Assembly: GCA_001305115.1 (NCBI GenBank)
Contig: BCAA01000010.1
Span: forward strand, 53,627-117,626
DNA from: Clostridia bacterium UC5.1-1E11
Lineage (GTDB): Bacteria; Bacillota; Clostridia; Oscillospirales; Acutalibacteraceae
Direction of reading: 5' to 3'
DNA: 64,000 nt
Under the pieces are notes generated by a model, which saw only the letters and a list, made by a program, of their open reading frames with translations, was not told the origin of the DNA and searched no databases. A program made the position numbers and the translations under genes. Shown piece after piece: positions 49,334 through 61,000 of this stretch. The first letter of the stretch is position 1, and every line of letters starts with the position of its first letter.

Positions 49334-50443
49334 GATTCTGAAAAAACCCATCACCTCCACCATCCTTGCCATCGTATGCGGCTTTCTGGTGGCATCGGTT
49401 GTGCTTGTAGTCGCTGGGTATAATCCAGCAGAGGCGTTTGGGGCATTATTTCATGGGATTTTTTCAAAACCAAAGTACATTTCAAACGTGATTATCAAAG
49501 CAACCCCGATCACATTGACAGCGCTCAGTGTGGCTTTTGCCTATAAGGTAGGGATGTTCAATATCGGGGCGGAAGGACAATACATTGTAGCGGCGGTGGC
49601 CTCTACCATCGTTGGTTATTTATTCAATCTGCCGGCGATCCTACAAGTACCGCTGGTAGTGATGACGGGCATGGTTGCAGGGGCTCTTTACGGTGGTATC
49701 GTTGGTTTTTTAAAGGCAAAGTTTGGCATTCATGAGGTTTTGACCAGCATTATGTTGAACTGGATTGCCCTGTATTTATCCAATTTTGTGGTTCAAAGCG
49801 ACGCGTTCCATCAGCCCAATACAACGGCTACCTATCCGGTCAATCCATCGAGCTACACCATGTTGTTGCCCGAATGGAAGACCTCGGACGAAGGGATTGC
49901 TTTTCTGAAGCAATACGATTGGCTCTCAGAGGTGATGCTCAAAACAGACATTAATTTTGGCTTTTTGGTTGCCATTGTGGCGGCGGTTGTGATCTGGTTC
50001 CTACTGTACCGTTCCACCAAGGGGTTTGAATTCCGTGCAGTAGGCGCGAACCGGGATGCAGCAGAATTTGCGGGGATCAACGTCAACCGCAATATCACGC
50101 AGGCGATGCTAATCGCTGGCGCACTTTCGGGCCTGGCAGCAGTGATGATGATTACCGGTACCAACCCGCACCGCATTTCTACCCTCGCCGCTTTTGAAAA
50201 CAATGGATTCAACGGCCTGTCCGTAGCATTTATTGCGGGAAGTTCACCCGTCGGGTGTATTTTGCAGGTTTATTGTTTGGCGGCCTGCTCTATGGCGGCC
50301 AATCTATCCAGGCGGATATTGGCGCTCCTACGGAAATTATCAATATTATGATCGGCACCATTGTATTCTTTGTAGCGCTTACCAGAATCGTGCCGGTTTT
50401 GGCGGATAAGTTGGAGAAGAGAGGTGCTGGACATGCTAAATGA
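49317..50443 (+). CDS. Nucleoside ABC permease 1 (1-nt deletion)
   Basis: First membrane subunit (YufP-like), about eight to ten helices in 375 residues. ATPITLTALSVAFAYKVGMF and NIGAEGQYIVAA are family motifs, and FRAVGANRDAAEFAGI is the cytoplasmic coupling loop. The frame breaks at T4 50260-50263; a fifth T gives GCIFAGLLFGGLLYGGQSIQ and the proper C-terminus to 50443. Start ATG 49317 has GGAGGG upstream and lies inside the ATPase gene. Confidence 0.93.
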
Positions 50444-51353
50444 TGTTTCTTTGCTCATCGGCATTACCTTGATGTATTCTGCACCGCTTATTTTTGGCGC
50501 ATTGGGTGGTGTCCTCTCGGAGCGTTCCGGTGTGGTAAACCTTGGCATTGAGGGAATGATGACGATTGGCGCATTTGCGGGTGCGGCAGTCGGATATTAT
50601 TCCGGAAACCCGTGGTTGGGTTTGCTGGCAGCGGGCTGCGCTGGCGGCGGGATTGCATTGCTGCACGCAGTAGCGGCCATTACCTTCAAGGCCGACCAGA
50701 CGATTTCCGGAATTGCGCTGAATCTCATCGGACCGGGACTGGCATTGTTCCTTTGCAGGTTGGCCTTTGACGGTGCAACGATGACGCAGCCGGTGACCAA
50801 TAAGCTGCCAAAGCTGTTTGGCGATTCTGCACTCAGTGGCGCTGCACAGAATTTGAATGTCGATGTCACCGTTTTGCTGGCGCTGGCCTGTATGTTGGTC
50901 ATGTGGTTTATTCTTTACAAGACCAAATGGGGATTGCGTGTACGAGCGGTTGGCGAACATCCGGCGGCAGCAGATACCCTTGGCATCCATGTTTCAGCGA
51001 CCCGCTATGTATGTGTGATTCTCTCCGGAGTCTTAGCTGGCTTTGGCGGAGCGTCGATGACACTTGCGGTTATCCCACAGTTTACGCCGGTGGCCATCAG
51101 TGGACAGGGGTTCATTGCATTGGCAGCGGTTATTTTCGGAAAATGGACGCCACATGGCGCGTATGGGGCATGTCTGCTGTTCGGCTTTGCACAAGCGCTT
51201 ACCGTATTCTTGGGTGGGGGTAAAGCACCGGTCCCATCGGAAATTTTGGCAATGTTGCCCTATATTCTAACGATTCTGGTTTTGATCCTGTTCGTCGGCC
51301 GTTCGGTTGCACCGAAGGCGGACGGTGTCCCATACGAAAAGGGTGCGCGTTAA
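50433..51353 (+). CDS. Nucleoside ABC permease 2
   Basis: Second membrane subunit (YufQ-like), 306 residues with about eight helices. YSAPLIFGALGGVLSERSGV and NLGIEGMMTIGAFAGA are hallmark motifs, and RVRAVGEHPAAADTLGI is the coupling loop. ATG 50433 overlaps the end of permease 1 by 11 nt, so translation is coupled. deoC follows after 59 nt. Confidence 0.95.
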   Translation: MLNDVSLLIGITLMYSAPLIFGALGGVLSERSGVVNLGIEGMMTIGAFAGAAVGYYSGNPWLGLLAAGCAGGGIALLHAVAAITFKADQTISGIALNLIGPGLALFLCRLAFDGATMTQPVTNKLPKLFGDSALSGAAQNLNVDVTVLLALACMLVMWFILYKTKWGLRVRAVGEHPAAADTLGIHVSATRYVCVILSGVLAGFGGASMTLAVIPQFTPVAISGQGFIALAAVIFGKWTPHGAYGACLLFGFAQALTVFLGGGKAPVPSEILAMLPYILTILVLILFVGRSVAPKADGVPYEKGAR

Positions 51354-51412
51354 CCGGGTATTTCTGGAATGGTTATACAATATATCTGAAACAAAGAAAA
51401 GGATGAATCAAA

Positions 51413-52078
51413 ATGGATCATCAGAAGATTTTGCGTATGGTCGATCATACGTTGCTCACTCAGACAGCGACCTGGGAGGAAATCAAGCAGATTTGCGACG
51501 ATGCCATCCAATTTGGAACAGCCTCTGTTTGCATTCCGGCTAGCTATGTGAAGCGCGCCAAGGAGTATGTCGGAGACCGGATGGCTGTCTGCACTGTCAT
51601 TGGATTCCCAAACGGTTATTCAACAACGGCAACGAAAGTGTTTGAGACGAAGGATGCCATCGCCAACGGTGCAGATGAAATTGATATGGTTATCAATCTT
51701 GGATATGTCAAAGATGGACGTTTCGATGTACTGCTCGACGAGATCAGGCAGATCAAGGGGGCTTGTGGTAGCCACATACTGAAGGTGATTGTTGAAACCT
51801 GCCTGCTGACAGAGGAGGAGAAAATCCGGTTGTGCCAGATTGTCACAGAATCCGGTGCCGACTTTATCAAGACCTCTACTGGATTTTCGTCGGCGGGGGC
51901 GACTTTTGACGACGTGGCACTGTTTCGGCAATATGTTGGTCCACAAGTACGCATCAAAGCGGCGGGCGGAATCTCCTCTTTGGAGGATGCAGAACGGTTT
52001 ATCGAACTGGGAGCGACCCGATTGGGAACCAGCCGCATCATCAAGTTGATTAAGAATGAAGAAGCACACGGCTATTGA
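51413..52078 (+). CDS. deoC: Deoxyribose-phosphate aldolase
   Basis: Splits 2-deoxyribose-5-phosphate into glyceraldehyde-3-phosphate and acetaldehyde, the end of deoxynucleoside breakdown. The Schiff-base Lys lies in [14 protein letters not shown]. The catalytic Asp and second Lys lie in [14 protein letters not shown] and [10 protein letters not shown]. 221 residues. AAAGGA precedes ATG 51413. Confidence 0.96.
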   Translation: MDHQKILRMVDHTLLTQTATWEEIKQICDDAIQFGTASVCIPASYVKRAKEYVGDRMAVCTVIGFPNGYSTTATKVFETKDAIANGADEIDMVINLGYVKDGRFDVLLDEIRQIKGACGSHILKVIVETCLLTEEEKIRLCQIVTESGADFIKTSTGFSSAGATFDDVALFRQYVGPQVRIKAAGGISSLEDAERFIELGATRLGTSRIIKLIKNEEAHGY

Positions 52079-52116
52079 GCCGGAGAAAACACGATTTTCG
52101 AACGTCTTCAGAACGT

Positions 52117-52149
52117 TGGGCCCCGCAGTTTTTTATCTGCGGCGGCCCA
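52117..52149 (+). other. Strong hairpin between deoC and cdd
   Basis: TGGGCC-CCGCAG (52117-52128) pairs with CTGCGG-C-GGCCCA (52137-52149) around a T-rich loop. No T-tract follows the stem, so it is more likely an RNA-processing or stability element than a terminator. Confidence 0.6.
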
Positions 52150-52176
52150 TGAACTCTCTGGAAAGGAGTGGCTGTC

Positions 52177-52623
52177 TTGGAAGATCAAGAATTGGTCCGC
52201 TTGGCATTGGAAGCGAGGGAACGCGCCTATGTGCCCTATTCCAAATTCCAGGTGGGTGCGGCATTGTTGACAGGTGCTGGACGCGTTTATCAGGGGTGTA
52301 ATATCGAATGCGCCTCATATTCACCGACCAATTGTGCAGAGCGCACAGCTTTCTTTAAAGCAATCAGTGAGGGAGAGCGCGACTTTGTTGCAATCGCTGT
52401 CGTCGGAGGACCCTCTGGTGCACCAGTGAAACGGATTTGTCCACCTTGTGGCGTTTGCCGTCAAGTGATGCGGGAATTTTGTGATCCAACGGACTTCCGT
52501 GTAATCCTTGCCTCCGGGCTGAATGATTGGGTCGTTTACAGATTGGACGAATTGTTGCCGCTTGGGTTTGGCCCGGAGAATATGTACAAAGAGAAAGGGG
52601 GAACCAATCATGCGCATGTATGA
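52177..52623 (+). CDS. cdd: Cytidine deaminase
   Basis: Deaminates cytidine and deoxycytidine to uridine forms, which then feed the phosphorylase. Zinc is held by Cys53 in [10 protein letters not shown] (Glu55 is the proton shuttle) and Cys91/Cys94 in [11 protein letters not shown] 52177 is preferred because AAGGAG lies 8 nt upstream; GTG 52168 overlaps that site. 148 residues. The end overlaps the start of the phosphorylase gene by 14 nt. Confidence 0.94.
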   Translation: MEDQELVRLALEARERAYVPYSKFQVGAALLTGAGRVYQGCNIECASYSPTNCAERTAFFKAISEGERDFVAIAVVGGPSGAPVKRICPPCGVCRQVMREFCDPTDFRVILASGLNDWVVYRLDELLPLGFGPENMYKEKGGTNHAHV

Positions 52624-53933
52624 TGTCATTGCTAAAAAACGGGATGGAGGAACGCTCTCAGACGAAGAAATCCAGTTTTTCATCGACGGTTATGTGCACG
52701 GAGAAATTCCAGACTATCAGGCGAGTGCTTTGATGATGGCAATTTTTCTGCGTGGGATGACTGCAAAAGAAACAGCGTCCCTCACCAGGAGTATGGCGTA
52801 TTCTGGTGATCTGGTGGATTTATCTTCTATTGACGGGATAAAGGTCGATAAACACAGCACCGGAGGCGTGGGGGATAAGACTACTTTGATTGTGGCGCCG
52901 ATTGTCGCGTCTCTGGGAGTGCGGGTGGCAAAGATGAGCGGCCGGGGACTGGGTCACACCGGGGGAACGGTGGATAAGTTGGAATCCATTCCCGGCTTTC
53001 AGACTTCACTGGACCGCGAAACGTTCTTTGAGATTGTTCGCCGGGTGGGCGTCAGTGTGATTGGTCAGTCTGGAAATCTGGCACCCGCGGATAAAAAGCT
53101 TTATGCCCTGCGGGATGTGACGGCTACGGTCAACAGCATCCCACTGATTGCTTCCAGTATCATGAGTAAAAAAATCGCTGCTGGTTCGATCGGATTTTAT
53201 TGGACGTAAAAACTGGCAGTGGTGCATTTATGAAGACGCTAGAAGATTCCATCGCGCTGGCGAAAGAGATGGTATCCATCGGTGAGCACGTGGGACGCAG
53301 GACGGTAGCGCTCATCACGGATATGGATCGTCCGCTTGGATGTGCAATTGGCAATGCATTAGAAGTTCGCGAGGCATGTGAGACACTTCGGGGCAATGGA
53401 CCGGAAGATTTGACCGAGGTCTGTGTGGAGCTTGCCGCCAATATGCTTTGGCTTGCAGAAAAGGGGGAACTGGCCCAGTGTCGAGATCTGGCAAAGCAAC
53501 AGATCGAGAACGGAAGAGCCTTTGCAAAACTGAAAGAAATGGTTCAGGCACAGGGTGGAGATGTAAGGATGTTGGAAGATCCTGCACAATTTACGCAGCC
53601 CAAAGTATGTTATGAGGTACCCGCGCCAAGGGACGGGTTCCTGTATACGATGAACACAGAATTGTGCGGAATTGCCTCCGTGGAATTGGGCGCTGGCCGC
53701 GAGCGAAAAGAGGACCCTATTGATTTCAGTGCAGGAATTGTGTTGCGGAAAAAATCGGTGATTTTGTTCAGAAGGGTCAGATCCTGGCTTCCTTTTATTC
53801 TTCGGAAGAGAAGAAATGTCGGATCGCAGAGCAGACCTTTTTACAGGCCCTCTGTATTCAGGATAAAATGCCGAAACCGGTGCCTCTTATTCATGCACGT
53901 GTCAGTGCAAACGGTGTAGAAACAAGCGAATGA
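52610..53933 (+). CDS. pdp: Pyrimidine-nucleoside phosphorylase (two 1-nt deletions)
   Basis: Phosphorolysis of uridine and thymidine. [13 protein letters not shown] starts the protein and [16 protein letters not shown] is the phosphate-binding signature. The frame breaks at G 53188; a second G gives [20 protein letters not shown]. It breaks again at A6 53749-53754; a seventh A gives [20 protein letters not shown] and ends at TGA 53931-53933. 441 residues, matching bacterial PyNP/DeoA. Start ATG 52610 has GGGGG 8 nt upstream. Symbol deoA would also be acceptable. Confidence 0.93.
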
Positions 53934-54039
53934 ATCTTAGAAATAGGCAACATTTTAGGGATAGATAACATTCGGCGAAATCCTTGTATTTTCCGTTTTT
54001 TACGGTTAAAATAGCAAACATGAAGCCATACTAAATTAG

Positions 54040-55356
<1,317 letters not shown>

Positions 55357-55379
55357 TTGTTTTTGTTTATGGATTATAG

Positions 55380-55413
55380 AAACATCCGCACGGACTCCGT
55401 GCGGATGTTTTGC
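55380..55413. terminator. Bidirectional terminator between eno and the peroxidase
   Basis: AAACATCCGCACGG pairs with CCGTGCGGATGTTT in a perfect stem with a short loop. A-run and T-run flanks favour both directions. Confidence 0.85.
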
Positions 55414-55417
55414 ATTT

Positions 55418-55978
55418 CTATGGGGTTGGTAATTGAAGCAGTTTCTTGATACAGGTTTCGATTTCCTGTATGCTCGCAGTGGGCTCGTATCGTGCGGCAA
55501 CTTCACCTTCCCGGTCTACTAAAAACTTTGTAAAGTTCCATTTGATATCCGGGGATTCTGCATAGTGTGGGTCGTCCGTGGACAAGATTTCTTGTAGTTT
55601 TTCCGTGAGTGGATGGTCTGGGTCAAACCCACAAAAGCCACGCGCGTTGGTCAAATACCGAAAGAGGGGTTCCGTCTGGGGGCCTTTCACGTGGGTCTTG
55701 GCCAATATGGGAAATGTAACGCCATAATTGTAGCGGCAAAATTCAGCGATTTTGTCGTTGCTTTCCGGGTCCTGCTCATGAAACTGATTACAGGGAAACC
55801 CCAAGACCATCAGGCCGTGGTCGCGATATTTTTGAAATAGTTTTTCCAAGTCCTCAAATTGTGGTGTAAAGCCGCATTTGCTGGCTGTATTAACGATCAA
55901 AAGAATATTCCCCCGATAAACAGACAGATCGAGTTCTTTTCCATTCATCTGGCGCACATGAAAATCATAGACGTTCAT
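55418..55978 (-). CDS. Glutathione peroxidase family protein (Cys type)
   Basis: Thiol peroxidase that reduces hydroperoxides, probably with thioredoxin as reductant in Clostridia. The peroxidatic Cys is residue 35 (NTASKCGFTPQ), Gln lies in FPCNQFHEQDP, and Trp/Asn in KWNFTKFLVD, completing the tetrad. 186 residues. ATG 55978 has GGAGG about 12 nt upstream. The longer frame to 56110 lacks family similarity. A conventional Cys codon replaces selenocysteine. Confidence 0.92.
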   Translation of the reverse strand: MNVYDFHVRQMNGKELDLSVYRGNILLIVNTASKCGFTPQFEDLEKLFQKYRDHGLMVLGFPCNQFHEQDPESNDKIAEFCRYNYGVTFPILAKTHVKGPQTEPLFRYLTNARGFCGFDPDHPLTEKLQEILSTDDPHYAESPDIKWNFTKFLVDREGEVAARYEPTASIQEIETCIKKLLQLPTP

Positions 55979-56194
55979 AGGAATACGTTGCCTCCTTTCC
56001 CGTCTATTATGAGAAAGAGGCCCATACAATATACTTCCAAGGAGAAGATTGTCCTTTGAGAGGGTTGGGAAAAATCGACGATACAGCCAGAAAATTCGCC
56101 AATTTTTCACTAAAATTCGTGGGCAATATGACTGGTTTTATTTTTGGAAACAATTTACTTTCTGTGGTCTGTTCCAAAGATGAAAGACGTAGCG

Positions 56195-56222
56195 TTGACT
56201 TTCCCCGCCCACGTGCTATAAT
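56195..56222 (+). promoter_or_regulatory. Promoter of the lectin-like gene
   Basis: TTGACT (56195-56200), a 16-nt spacer and TATAAT (56217-56222), about 50 nt from the start codon. Confidence 0.75.
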
Positions 56223-56274
56223 AAACATCATAGAATTAAAACTTAAAATTCTGTAGGCAGAAGGGGTGTTGAAC

Positions 56275-57000
56275 ATGAGTGGACAGGCGAAAAACACTTT
56301 CTCCAATAAAGTATACAGTATTCGATCGAAGCAGAGCGAGAAAGCGCTGGAAGCAGAACTCTGTGAAGGCAGCAACAAAGTTCAGATGAATCCGTATAAT
56401 GGCGGCGACAATCAACAATGGCAGTTTGTAGCTAGTGAAGATCAATATTACAAGCTGCTCAATAAGAGCACTGGCAAGGCACTGGACATTATGCTGGGTG
56501 GCTCAGAAAATGGCACATGGTTGCATCAGTGGGACAGTGTATCTTCAGATAGCCAGCTCTGGTATGTGGAAGAGACATCGGATGGATTTTATAAGATCAA
56601 ATCCAAAGTCTCTGGAAAATGTGTGGATATTGTGGGGATGTCCCAAGAGGACGGTACACGTCTGCAAATCTGGGAAGATCTGAATGGTGACAATCAACAG
56701 TGGAAGTTGGAACAGATTGTTGAAAAGAAGCCGGCAAAGACAACAGAAAAGAAGGAAGCGTCCCCTGTAAAGGAAATGGTTCCAGAAGCGCCCAAAGCGG
56801 TCGTTAAGGCAGAAACCAAGACTACTGCAAAGACAAAGGAGGCTTCTGCGCCAGCCAAGAAAACCTCTACAAGAGCGACAAAAGCAAAAGCAGCGCAAGA
56901 GAAAAACGAGACAATCGCTCCAGTTGTTGAGGAAAAAGCAGCTGCAAAAACACCAGCTAAAAAGACACCGGCAAAGAAAACTACCCGCGCAAAGAAATAA
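56275..57000 (+). CDS. Ricin-type beta-trefoil lectin with H1-like tail
   Basis: 241 residues with two clearly different parts. Residues ~10-147 are a ricin-B beta-trefoil with three repeats each ending in a QxW-type motif (NQQWQF, SQLWYV, NQQWKL). Residues ~150-241 are rich in Lys, Ala, Thr and Pro and end in TPAKKTPAKKTTRAKK, like histone H1 or bacterial H1-like DNA-binding tails. No signal peptide or sorting motif is seen, so it is probably cytoplasmic. AAGGGG lies 8 nt before ATG 56275. It is monocistronic with a strong promoter. The tail predicts nucleic-acid or polyanion binding; this is inference. Confidence 0.85.
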   Translation: MSGQAKNTFSNKVYSIRSKQSEKALEAELCEGSNKVQMNPYNGGDNQQWQFVASEDQYYKLLNKSTGKALDIMLGGSENGTWLHQWDSVSSDSQLWYVEETSDGFYKIKSKVSGKCVDIVGMSQEDGTRLQIWEDLNGDNQQWKLEQIVEKKPAKTTEKKEASPVKEMVPEAPKAVVKAETKTTAKTKEASAPAKKTSTRATKAKAAQEKNETIAPVVEEKAAAKTPAKKTPAKKTTRAKK

Positions 57001-57013
57001 TGTATGATCGTGT

Positions 57014-57060
57014 AAAAGCCCATGGGCGGTCGATATTCCGCCTGCGGGCTTTTTCTTTTT
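57014..57060 (+). terminator. Terminator after the lectin-like gene
   Basis: AAAAGCCC and GGGCGG pair with CCGCC and GGGCTTTT around an imperfect centre, then TTTCTTTTTC. Confidence 0.75.
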
Positions 57061-57264
57061 CACATGGGGAGATTTTCCACCCGAAACGGGGCTGGACTTT
57101 TTGTAGGTTTTGGATATACTTATCTTTTATAGCCCTGCGTCAGAAGTAGGGAATTGGCGACTGGGTGGTCGGCAACCAAAAAGATGGCTGGGTAAGCTAC
57201 AACCGTTGCGCTGGATTTGTATGACGATGATTTATAGGGCGCTGTTCCCTTTAGGAGGATTTTT

Positions 57265-57987
57265 ATGAGAAAGATAAAGCAGTGGAATTGGAGTAAAATC
57301 CTATCGATGTTTGTTTTTGCGTCTCTGTTGGTTTCGGCAATCTTTGTGGCTGTTCGTTTGGTTCTGGCGCCTTCGCAGCCGGATGGCAGCAATTTTGAGC
57401 GGTTGAAAAGCGATTATGTTCTGATGTTGGTGCAATGCGTTTTGGGAATGGTAGTCCTTCTTTTGCCAAGTGTGATTGCAAGGCGTCTTAAAATTGAAAT
57501 TCCTTCTGGAATGATGATTTTATTTGTCATCTTTCTCTATTGTGCAATTTATTTGGGCGAGGTCAGGAGCTTTTATTATCATATTCAGTCGTGGGATACC
57601 GTGCTGCACTGGTTCAGCGGAGCGATGATTGGCGCTTTGGGCTTCTCATTTGTTGCATTATTCAACAATTCTGAGCGAATTCCCGTCAATCTGAGTCCAT
57701 TTTTTGTAGCAGCATTTGCCTTTTGCTTCGCCGTGACGTTGGGTGTATTTTGGGAATTCTATGAATACTCTTTCGATGGCCTGTTGGGATTGAACATGCA
57801 GAAATTCGCGCTAGAAGATGGGACGCAGTTGGTTGGGCGCGCTGCCTTGCAGGACACGATGAAGGATTTGGTGGTAGATGCTGTCGGCGCGTTTGCAGCC
57901 AGTTTAATTGGGTATATCTCCTTGAAACACAAGAAAGGCTGGATTGAGAAATTTCAGATCATTCGGAAAAAGCATAGCGAAAAATAA
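57265..57987 (+). CDS. Second YjdF/DUF2238-like membrane protein
   Basis: 240 residues with six hydrophobic segments. WDTVLHWFSGAMIGALGF, GVFWEFYEYSFDGL and LQDTMKDLVVDAVGA match, in order, motifs of the paralogue at 13437-14111. AGGAGG precedes ATG 57265. The 165-nt gap upstream contains short direct repeats (CTGGGT) and a weak CCCT/AGGG pairing, but no clear riboswitch. The function is unknown. Confidence 0.78.
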   Translation: MRKIKQWNWSKILSMFVFASLLVSAIFVAVRLVLAPSQPDGSNFERLKSDYVLMLVQCVLGMVVLLLPSVIARRLKIEIPSGMMILFVIFLYCAIYLGEVRSFYYHIQSWDTVLHWFSGAMIGALGFSFVALFNNSERIPVNLSPFFVAAFAFCFAVTLGVFWEFYEYSFDGLLGLNMQKFALEDGTQLVGRAALQDTMKDLVVDAVGAFAASLIGYISLKHKKGWIEKFQIIRKKHSEK

Positions 57988-58005
57988 AAAATCCAACCAA
58001 ACAAA

Positions 58006-58048
58006 CAGAGAAGGCTCCAGGACGAACCCGGAGCCTTCTCTGTTTTTA
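58006..58048. terminator. Bidirectional terminator
   Basis: CAGAGAAGGCTCC (58006-58018) pairs perfectly with GGAGCCTTCTCTG (58030-58042), followed by TTTTTATG. It serves the membrane protein gene and the opposing nucleotidase gene. Confidence 0.88.
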
Positions 58049-58069
58049 TGTTTTTGGGAGGAGGTCCTT

Positions 58070-61000
58070 TTAATCGATAGTAACGCTGCAATGACGTTGT
58101 GGCACAGTGCCGGAAAGCTGTGTATAAACTCCCGCGCTCTGACCAGGTGTGCCGATCGCATAGACACGGAAATAAAAATCATTTCCAATTTGAGCGACAA
58201 ACTGCGTTTTTAGAATGGAGCCGTCTCCAACTGTGAAATTAGGAACCAATCCATTCCCATTGATCACTGTCATTTTGAAGCAATAAGCAGAACCGTGCTT
58301 CAGAGAGAATGGCAGAGTCGTATCGCAGACTACATATGCCTTTGGAGCAGATGCACCAACAATGGCGGTTCCCTCTGCTCCATAAAGGGAAGCAGACGAA
58401 TTCGACTTTGAGGAAGAACCGCTCTGATGGTGCTGAGAGGTCGAGAGGCTCTTCAACACAGTGCGTAGATTTTCCTCTTCGGCGGCAATCGCTTCTTCAT
58501 CGGCAAACGGATCAGCAAGTGTGTTTAAAGCGCGGTCCAATGCGGATTCTAGACGAGCAGCATCCTTTGCGCTCAGACGGTTTGCTGGAACCTGTTGTGC
58601 TTCTTCGATCAGGGCTTTCAAAGCATCTTTGTTGGGAATCTTGCGCAATTCGGCAATTGCCGTGTTTAAAGCAGAAGCCGCTTGATCGACCTGCTCTTGT
58701 AAACATTCCTCCGTAATTTTACAAGCAGCGGCGAGTGCATCCCGGAAAGCTTTGAATGAATCTTGATGAATGTCCACATACTCACTTTCGAGTTTTGGCT
58801 CAATTTCATTGGCTTTGTCGATCAACAGCTGCAATTGGTGGAGATCTGCTTTATATTGAAGGGTATCAATCGCAGAGGAAAGAGCCTGACGAGCTTCCTG
58901 AATCTCATCCTCCATTGCATCGGGGTTGTCATAGACAATCTGTGCGGCCTCTAGAGCTTTTTCAAACGCATTCCAACTGGATGTAGTAAAATCATCCTTT
59001 TGCAGAAGATCGGCGACTGCAAGGAGCTCTTCGAGAGCCGTTTTATCGCCAGCCTGGAAAGAGAGGTACTGGATTGCGTCCATCAATTTTTGCCAGGCGG
59101 TATCGATCTCTTCTTGCGTGACATCCTGTGTATCATCGATCTGTTTAGCCTTTTCCAGGGCTTTATCGAAACGCTTTTGAACGGTGGGAACAGCGCCAGC
59201 ATATTCCTCGCTATCCTGCAAGCCTTCCGCAATTTGGATCACTGTGCGCAGAATTTCTTTATTTACAACTGTGAATTGGAAATCCAGCAGAACGGTCCCG
59301 TTGGGCATATCAAAAGAGTGCGTGTACTCTTCAGAGCTATCCAGTACGAGGGGCTCTCCATTCAATGTTGCAGAAGCAAGTTTCCGTCCAGAGACTGTGG
59401 GAGCAAAGGTCAGTTCAACCGACTCACCTGCCATGACGGAGGCTTGATAGTTGCCAGTGAGGTTTGCAAAGCCAACGTCGCCATCTGCCAGGGAGAGTTG
59501 TACCTTCTTGGGATCAAAGGTGGAATAGAGTGCATGCGCCGCATCCGGGACATCGCTTTCCCGCCCATAAATACGCCAGGTACTGGTAATTTCTGGGGAG
59601 ATCGTTCCCTGCTCTCGGATATACTCTGCGAGCAAATTGCGAACCTGTCCTTCGTCCTCGCCAATCTGTTCCTGGGTGGAGAAAGTCACTCGGCTCTTGT
59701 CATCTGGCTGCATGGTAGGCACATGTGCGATATAGTCACCACCGCCGGTGAAACGATAGTTGTTCATTGCAACGGTAAAGATTTCATCGTCAGAAACGGG
59801 ACGCCCCTGGTAGGTCATATTTTGGATGCGTTCCCCTTCTGGCGCATAAAGATGAATTTCGTAATCCATACCGTATAGGACGTCTAAATAGATACCGCCG
59901 CCGCTGACCGCACCGGTTTCCGGATTCACCCGGTACTTCGTTGCAGCAAACTCCATCCAGTCTTTAATTTCCCGGACAGACATTTTTACACTGTATAACC
60001 AGTTTTCATACTTGTAAAGACGGTACATCAGCCCCAGGGAAATGTCCCCTTTGGGGATCAAATTTTCGCCGCCTCCAGACGTCAGGGGGGCACAAATGGA
60101 AAGTTGCGCCCCAGTTGCCTCGATCTGAACCTTGTTTACCAAGTCCATAAAGGCGCTTGGCACCAATGCAAGATCTTTAGAGGAGAAATCTCCGGTTGCA
60201 GTTCCAAGCGGTTGTTCCAGATATTCCCATGTGCGGTCTTCATAGGGCTGTAAAGCAGCTTTTAACTCTGCATCTTCTTCAACTCCGCGCATGCTAATAA
60301 TTTCCTTGGAGGCGACGGTGACCTTTTCGCCTTCTGCAGCATCAGGGTTTACCACCAAATCTACATAAGCTAACCCATTTGCCTTTGTGCCAGGGCTTAC
60401 AACAGGGATTTCTTTTCCTTCCTTATTGGTGACAGTAGCATTGGCGTTGCTGATATGAAGATGGCCGCTGAATACCAAGTCGATGCCTGTTGTGTTTTCA
60501 ATGAGTGCACGAACTTGGTTTTCCGAATTCTCCGGATGAGCGCCATCTTCCGAATGCTCACTTTCTACGCCGGCGTGTGCCGCGACGACAATGACGTCAC
60601 AGCCCTCTTCCTCTTTCATAATGTCAATGTAATGTTCATAAGTAGGGACGAAATTACGAAAATCGATTCCCTCGTAGTTTTCGGCTTTTTCCCATTGCGG
60701 GATATTCGGTGTATCAACACCAAGGACGCCAACCTTGACGGTTGTTCCCGTTTCCGTATCTTCAAACTCTTTTACAATGTAGGCTTCGTTGCCCTCCCAA
60801 GGTTCCCACTCCGTTCCCTCTTGTACAAAGTTGGCGGCGAGGACCGGAACATGGCTTTCGTCTCCCGAAGAGGGCGCCTTGGCCTGGTCCATTTGGCGTG
60901 TCAGAATATCCAGGCCGTAGTTAAATTCATGGTTGCCTAGTACCCATGCATCATATCCCATAAGACGCAACGCCTTGATCGCTGGGTCAACTTCTTCCGG

